DNA of 8,485 bases from an uncultured bacterium. Its GTDB lineage: Bacteria > Planctomycetota > Phycisphaerae > Phycisphaerales > SM1A02. A model generated the notes under the pieces. It did not search any database. It was given only the letters and a program-made list of their open reading frames with translations, and was not told the DNA's origin. Position numbers and translations under genes: made by a program. Shown here piece by piece: positions 6,601 through 8,485 of this stretch (its first letter is position 1; every line of letters begins with the position of its first letter). Location of the stretch: positions 1 through 8,485 of the forward strand of contig CAIWNO010000135.1 of the NCBI GenBank assembly GCA_903914045.1, written 5' to 3'.

Positions 6601-7587
6601 AGCATAGGAATTTGTATCTCCGGGCAATACACCAAGGCTGACTATGCCAGAAGAGGTATATCGAAACGGGCGACTTTCATTTCCATTCGTTGTCGAACAG
6701 TCTCCATAAATAATTGAACTATCAAAAATGGGCAATCCATTTACGACAGTAGCTCCGAAGCTATACGCACTAGAATTTGGATAACCACTAACAGTACCAA
6801 GCGCTTTCATGCCAGTTGCTTTTGTCCAACGAAAGGCAACTGAAGATCCACTTTCCGTAGAGCAGTTGCCAATGACAGTACCGTCAGTGGCTACTCCTCT
6901 GGCTTCTGATTTTGTGTAACCCAGCAATGTGCCTAGGGCTTCTATTCCGTTTGCTTTTGTCCAGCGAAATGCCCGTGTTCCACTTGTTCCTACAACCGTT
7001 GCTCCATCTAGTGACATATCGGATGCATACGATGAAGTTTCCCCAGGAAATTGAAGGTCGAACATTCCGGTTGATTGGCTCCAGTAAAACCCAGTATCTC
7101 CCCAGTTGCCGATAAGGGCGGATCCATCAGAACTGATCTGATAAATATCGACCCAAGTGTTGCTAGGGAAGTCATCAATTTGAACCATGCCTGTCGCTTG
7201 TGTCCAACGAAATACATGTTTTGTACCAGTGCCATTTGAACTAGTACCAAAGACAACTAATCCGTCCATAGTTACTTCATTTGCTTCTGAACTTGTACAT
7301 CCAGGCAAAGTTCCCAAGGTGACCATGCCGGTCGCCTGCGTCCATCTATACGCTTCGGGATTAACAGGTTGGCCAAACTCGTCCAAAGAAGTCCAAACTT
7401 TTCCCACAATAACTGTGGCGTCCATGTTGTGGCTTTCTGCTGTGGAAAAGGAATTTGTTGGGCCGATTGGAGTGAGTGTGCCTTGGGCATTGGCTGCGTG
7501 CGTGGCAAACAACATTGCCGCCATTGCGATGGCGGTAAACGCGAAGCGAACAATTTTTTTCACGAGGGTTTGTTTAATCAAGCGCAT
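3610..7587 (-). CDS. Giant secreted protein with HAF repeats, eight IPT/TIG domains and a dockerin-like C-terminus
   Basis: Exported protein of unknown function, about 1325 residues from the ATG at 7587. In order it has a signal peptide cleaved after ANA, a beta-rich HAF-repeat region (7479-6208), six near-identical plus two divergent IPT/TIG immunoglobulin-like domains (6204-4165), a Gly/Ala/Ser-rich linker and an unassigned segment (4164-3811), and three Ca2+-loop motifs at the extreme C-terminus (3810-3613). IPT/TIG folds usually act as spacers or adhesive domains. Dockerin-like tails mediate protein-protein docking or retention at the cell surface. A surface or matrix adhesin-like role is therefore inference, and no catalytic domain is visible. 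Start choice: 7587 gives a canonical signal peptide but no ribosome-binding site. ATG 7686 has GGAG nine bases upstream but adds 33 polar residues in front. The frame is open up to an ATG at 7779. The gene stands alone, convergent with phoU. Confidence 0.88.
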   Translation of the reverse strand: MRLIKQTLVKKIVRFAFTAIAMAAMLFATHAANAQGTLTPIGPTNSFSTAESHNMDATVIVGKVWTSLDEFGQPVNPEAYRWTQATGMVTLGTLPGCTSSEANEVTMDGLVVFGTSSNGTGTKHVFRWTQATGMVQIDDFPSNTWVDIYQISSDGSALIGNWGDTGFYWSQSTGMFDLQFPGETSSYASDMSLDGATVVGTSGTRAFRWTKANGIEALGTLLGYTKSEARGVATDGTVIGNCSTESGSSVAFRWTKATGMKALGTVSGYPNSSAYSFGATVVNGLPIFDSSIIYGDCSTTNGNESRPFRYTSSGIVSLGVLPGDTNSYAYWGIDGVVFGISETDDSNCRAFRWTQATGMENLGVLPGDTYSEPNGGASIGGTVCVGTSFNSNRDAGHAFRWTKSNGMVSVGALPGDTNSRASISNWDGSVLVGESWKPSSPDQSDQSKSHAFRWTLANVSPPTISSISPISGPTSGGTAITISGSNFTGATSVTVNGVAATSVVVVSATSITARTPAGTAGAKSVAVTTAGGTATKASAFTYVAAAVPTISTVSPTSGPTSGGTSITITGTNFTGATSVTVNGIAATSVAVVSATSITAKTPAGTAGAKSVAVTTAGGTVTKANAFTYVAAVVPTISTVSPTSGPTSGGTAITISGTNFTGATSVTVNSVAATSVVVVSATTITAKTPAGTAGAKSVAVTTAGGTVTKASAFTYVAAAVPTISTVSPTSGPTSGGTSITISGTNFTGATNVTVNGVAATSVVVSSATLITATTPAGTAGAKSVAVTTAGGTATKASAFTYVAVAVPTISTVSPTFGPTSGGTSITISGTNFTGATSVTVNGVAATSVVVVSATSITATTPAGTAGAKSVAVSTAGGTVIKASAFTYVAAAVPTISTVSPTSGPTSGGTSITISGTNFTGATSVTVNNVAATNVAVVSATSITATTPAGTAGAKSVAVTTAGGTATKLGAFTYVASAVPTISSISPISGPACGGTIVTITGTNLSGASVVVEGTSVPVTSNTATSFKITTPAHPMGSISATVSTAGGSLVRANAFTYAASPPTITNISPTSGPSRGGTVVTITGTNLCGAQLIVEGTSVPISGNTGTSFRITTPAHPVGSISATLSAFGGSVPRSNAFTYTAGFTDDATTPGADGNSSNGAVARKGGNGNDTSAGQSTTAAGETVAAAPMGIELYLQTVALRADAQVACDDAAGARNEVAIEFVGPLVNEQVSASDHPVHGTSVSKIADADTVADIAGAIDLDHNGVADMCQLRGGDLDLNGVIDDRDMSIILNMINTEPIMGIGDMDGNGEIDSADISVILLRMN
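3613..3810 (-). other. Dockerin-like C-terminal module with three Ca2+-loop motifs
   Basis: The last 66 residues of the secreted protein carry three loops with alternating acidic residues: DLDHNGVAD followed by MCQ, GDLDLNGVIDDRD, and GDMDGNGEIDSAD. The second and third have the D-x-D-x-N-G-x-x-D-x-x-D spacing of dockerin type I F-hands, each followed by a hydrophobic helix (MSIILNMI and ISVILLRM). The first looks like the N-G-V-x-D-x-C-Q repeats common in planctomycete exported proteins. Calcium binding is inferred from the ligand pattern. No cohesin or anchoring partner is encoded in the window, so docking versus a surface-retention role cannot be decided. Confidence 0.75.
4165..4656 (-). 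repeat. Two divergent IPT/TIG domains
   Basis: Two further TIG units, 4408-4656 (83 residues) and 4165-4407 (81 residues), follow the homogeneous array. They keep the PTI..ISP.SGP..GGT..TITGTNL head and the AFTY end. Their middle part differs from the six-copy array: VEGTSVP, then ITTPAHP[MV]GSISAT in place of TPAGTAGAKSVAV. They resemble each other more than they resemble the array, so they form an older, separate pair. Each has one cysteine (in PACGG and NLCGA respectively), which the six-copy units lack. Confidence 0.85.
4657..6204 (-). repeat. Six near-identical 258-base tandem repeats encoding IPT/TIG domains
   Basis: Six units in exact register, each 258 bases and 86 residues: 5947-6204, 5689-5946, 5431-5688, 5173-5430, 4915-5172 and 4657-4914. 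Each begins PTIS[ST][VI]SP, continues SGPTSGGT and ITISGTNFTGA, contains the invariant TPAGTAGAKSVAV, and ends in AFTYVA. This is the IPT/TIG immunoglobulin-like fold seen in surface proteins and adhesins. Identity holds at DNA level: a 62-base run is shared without mismatch between 4820-4881 and 5078-5139. Differences cluster at a few sites, such as the residues after VTVN and after SAT. No unit carries a frameshift or stop. Such high DNA identity points to recent duplication or ongoing homogenisation, and the copy number could be wrong in a short-read assembly. Confidence 0.92.
6208..7479 (-). repeat. HAF-type repeat region (nine FRWT motifs)
   Basis: This part of the secreted protein consists of degenerate repeats with the pattern [H/R]AFRWT-x-x-x-GM-x-x-LG-x-LPGDT-x-S-x-A, then a short strand and V-x-G. 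Nine copies of the aromatic-R/W-T motif occur, spaced 40 to 56 residues apart, for example AYRWTQATGMVTLGTLPG, HVFRWTQATGM, RAFRWTKANGI, RPFRYTSSGIV, RAFRWTQATGM and HAFRWTKSNGM. One copy reads FYWSQSTGM. This matches the extracellular HAF repeat family known from secreted bacterial proteins, whose function is not established. The regular pattern of short strands suggests a beta-propeller or solenoid-like fold, which is inference. In contrast to the TIG block, copies have diverged freely in sequence and length, so this region is older. Confidence 0.8.
7486..7587 (-). other. Sec-type signal peptide of the giant secreted protein
   Basis: The first 34 residues from the ATG at 7587 form a classical tripartite signal: a basic n-region (MRLIKQTLVKKIVR), a hydrophobic core (FAFTAIAMAAMLFA), and a c-region ending A-N-A before Q-G, which satisfies the AxA rule for signal peptidase I. 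No lipobox cysteine and no twin-arginine motif are present, so export by Sec and release of a soluble mature protein starting at Gln is expected. If translation really begins at 7686, the same signal would carry an unusually long n-region of about 45 residues. Confidence 0.85.
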
Positions 7588-7695
7588 GAAATCGCGGATA
7601 GATTTTATTGAGAAATTCAACGCGCTGTTTGTGGGCGAATAAATTTCATTCAATCGGGTTGACTGAGAATTTTCTATGTGATTCATGTGTCGCAA

Positions 7696-7699
7696 CTCC
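7696..7699 (-). promoter_or_regulatory. Candidate ribosome-binding site for an upstream start at 7686
   Basis: On the - strand, GGAG sits nine bases before the ATG at 7686, good spacing for a Shine-Dalgarno sequence. It supports an alternative start 33 codons upstream of the signal-peptide start at 7587, which itself has no such motif. Since phoU in this window also lacks a Shine-Dalgarno sequence, the absence at 7587 is not decisive. Confidence 0.4.
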
Positions 7700-7721
7700 A
7701 GAAATTGCGCCCCGGAATGGG

Positions 7722-7737
7722 AAGCCCTATCGGGCTT
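7722..7737 (-). promoter_or_regulatory. Short perfect hairpin in the leader of the giant gene
   Basis: AAGCCC and GGGCTT form a six-base stem closed by a four-base loop, GATA on the - strand. It lies 35 bases before the ATG at 7686 and close to the transcript start expected from the candidate promoter at 7751-7779. It has no following U-tract, so it is not a terminator. A 5' stabilising stem is one possibility. I recognise no riboswitch class here. Confidence 0.35.
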
Positions 7738-7750
7738 GTAGCGCGTTTCT

Positions 7751-7779
7751 AGTATGACGCCATGCAACAAACAAAGCAA
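7751..7779 (-). promoter_or_regulatory. Weak sigma70-like promoter candidate for the giant gene
   Basis: On the - strand TTGCTT (7774-7779) and CATACT (7751-7756) are separated by 17 bases, matching three of six and four of six consensus positions. A second -10-like hexamer, CATAAT, occurs at 7784-7789 without a good -35. Either would place the transcript start between the upstream gene and the ATG at 7686. If the 7751-7779 pair is used, the longest possible start at 7779 is excluded. The evidence is only the hexamer match. Confidence 0.22.
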
Positions 7780-7900
7780 CCAAATTATGCCGCTATTGCA
7801 AATTCCATTTAGAAATTTTGTGAAGTTATGGACGCATACAGTCGCTACAGCTAAGAGTTTAATAGTCGGACGTTGCGCAAACTGGTTCGCGCGCAGTTCC

Positions 7901-8485
7901 TCACACCCACCACGGCTTGGCGGCCTTCTCGTGAATGACGCAATCGTGTAGGAAATTGGCGGCTTTTACGAAGCCTTCTTCGGTGCTCATGAGCGCGTCC
8001 TCATGCTCAATGCTAAGCACATGGTCGTAGCCGTAGCGGCGCAACATGGACACGAACGGTTTCCAAAACTCATGGCCGTGGCCCTCGCCGCAGGTGCGAA
8101 AATTCCACGCGCGCTCATTCAACTGGCCATACGGACGCGTGTCCAAGTAGCCATTGCGCGGACCTTCATGCGGATCAAGTTGCGTGTCCTTGGCGTGCAC
8201 ATGAAAAAGTAAACCAGCCTCGCCAAGATCGCGCGCGGCAAGAACGGGATCAATGCCCTGCCAAAATAAATGCGATGGATCTAGGTTCACACCCAAGCGG
8301 CACTTGCCCTTCACGCCCGACGCCTTCATGGCGGCGCGCGAAAGTTTGATCATGGTGTGCGAGTTGTACACGCAGAAACCTGGATGCGGCTCCAGCGCGG
8401 TGCGAACATCAAACTTGGCGCAATACTTCATGGCGCGCGCCCAATACGGAACAAGAACTTTGTTCCATTGATAGTCCAGAATTTG
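7901..8485 (-). CDS. Sugar phosphate isomerase/epimerase, xylose isomerase-like TIM barrel (5' partial)
   Basis: C-terminal 194 residues of a soluble TIM-barrel protein of the xylose isomerase-like / AP endonuclease 2 superfamily (IolE-type). The frame is open to the right edge without a stop, so the start is outside the window; the ATG at 8431 is internal. The visible part begins QILDYQWNKVLVPYWARAM. Conserved metal and substrate elements are present: ALEPHPGF (Glu on a barrel strand), NLDPSHLFWQGIDP (Asp and His), LFHVHAKDTQLD (His-x-His-x-x-Asp), GEGHGHEFWKPF and LSIEHEDAL (the last Glu ligand), with a family-typical KPWW end. Full-length relatives are about 280-340 residues, so roughly a third is missing. 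The substrate cannot be told from sequence; such paralogues are numerous in Planctomycetota and usually tied to sugar or inositol catabolism. No neighbouring catabolic gene is visible. Confidence 0.88.
   Translation of the reverse strand, partial: QILDYQWNKVLVPYWARAMKYCAKFDVRTALEPHPGFCVYNSHTMIKLSRAAMKASGVKGKCRLGVNLDPSHLFWQGIDPVLAARDLGEAGLLFHVHAKDTQLDPHEGPRNGYLDTRPYGQLNERAWNFRTCGEGHGHEFWKPFVSMLRRYGYDHVLSIEHEDALMSTEEGFVKAANFLHDCVIHEKAAKPWWV

Larger units (their letters stand above)
7588..7900. other. Intergenic region between the giant gene and the isomerase gene
   Basis: About 313 bases between two genes that both read leftward on the - strand. It is visibly richer in A+T than the pst genes. 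Besides the features listed separately (GGAG, hairpin, promoter candidate), it holds a small inverted repeat CGCAA at 7691-7695 with TTGCG at 7705-7709, a palindrome TTGCGCAA at 7873-7880, and a weak hairpin AACTG at 7880-7884 with CAGTT at 7894-7898 just after the isomerase stop. None of these has a T-tract. No convincing small gene, RNA gene or mobile element was found. Confidence 0.6.

Noticed and set aside
7880..7898. Terminator for the isomerase gene
   Set aside because: The stem is only five base pairs and no T-tract follows on the - strand, so a factor-independent terminator is not supported.
7754..7951. A 65-codon + strand frame in the right intergenic region
   Set aside because: It overlaps the end of the isomerase gene in antisense, has no ribosome-binding site and no recognisable protein features.

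Overview
The window reads as an ordinary bacterial chromosome, most likely from the phylum Planctomycetota and possibly the class Phycisphaerae. This lineage call is inference. It rests on a very large secreted protein that combines HAF repeats, IPT/TIG repeats and a C-terminal dockerin-like calcium-binding tail, next to a sugar phosphate isomerase/epimerase of a type abundant in that phylum. No rRNA, tRNA, CRISPR array or transposase was seen.

Left part (1-3478, + strand): the distal part of a high-affinity phosphate uptake operon, in the order pstC (5' end cut off by the window), pstA, pstB, phoU. pstC/pstA and pstA/pstB each overlap by four bases (ATGA), so they are probably translationally coupled. 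phoU follows after 51 bases. PstC and PstA form the membrane channel, PstB is the ATPase, and PhoU is the cytoplasmic regulator that links Pst activity to phosphate signalling. The periplasmic phosphate-binding protein PstS and a PhoR/PhoB pair are not in the window. PstS may lie upstream of base 1.

Centre (3479-3609): the gap between the convergent phoU and the giant gene holds a 97-base inverted repeat with 18-base arms and a second hairpin nested inside. It probably serves as a two-way terminator.

Right-centre (3610-7587, - strand): one gene for a secreted protein of about 1325 residues. It has a signal peptide, then nine FRWT-type HAF motifs, then six almost identical 86-residue IPT/TIG repeats (258 bases each, in exact register), then two older and divergent TIG repeats, an unassigned linker region, and three EF-hand-like Ca2+ loops resembling dockerin type I. 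The start codon is ambiguous: 7587 gives a textbook signal peptide, while 7686 has a GGAG ribosome-binding site.

Right end (7588-8485): an intergenic region of about 313 bases with a small 5' hairpin and weak promoter candidates, then the C-terminal two thirds or so of a sugar phosphate isomerase/epimerase on the - strand, running off the right edge.

No clearly new biological system is evident. The points most worth a second look are the repeat-expanded secreted protein and the nested inverted repeat downstream of it.
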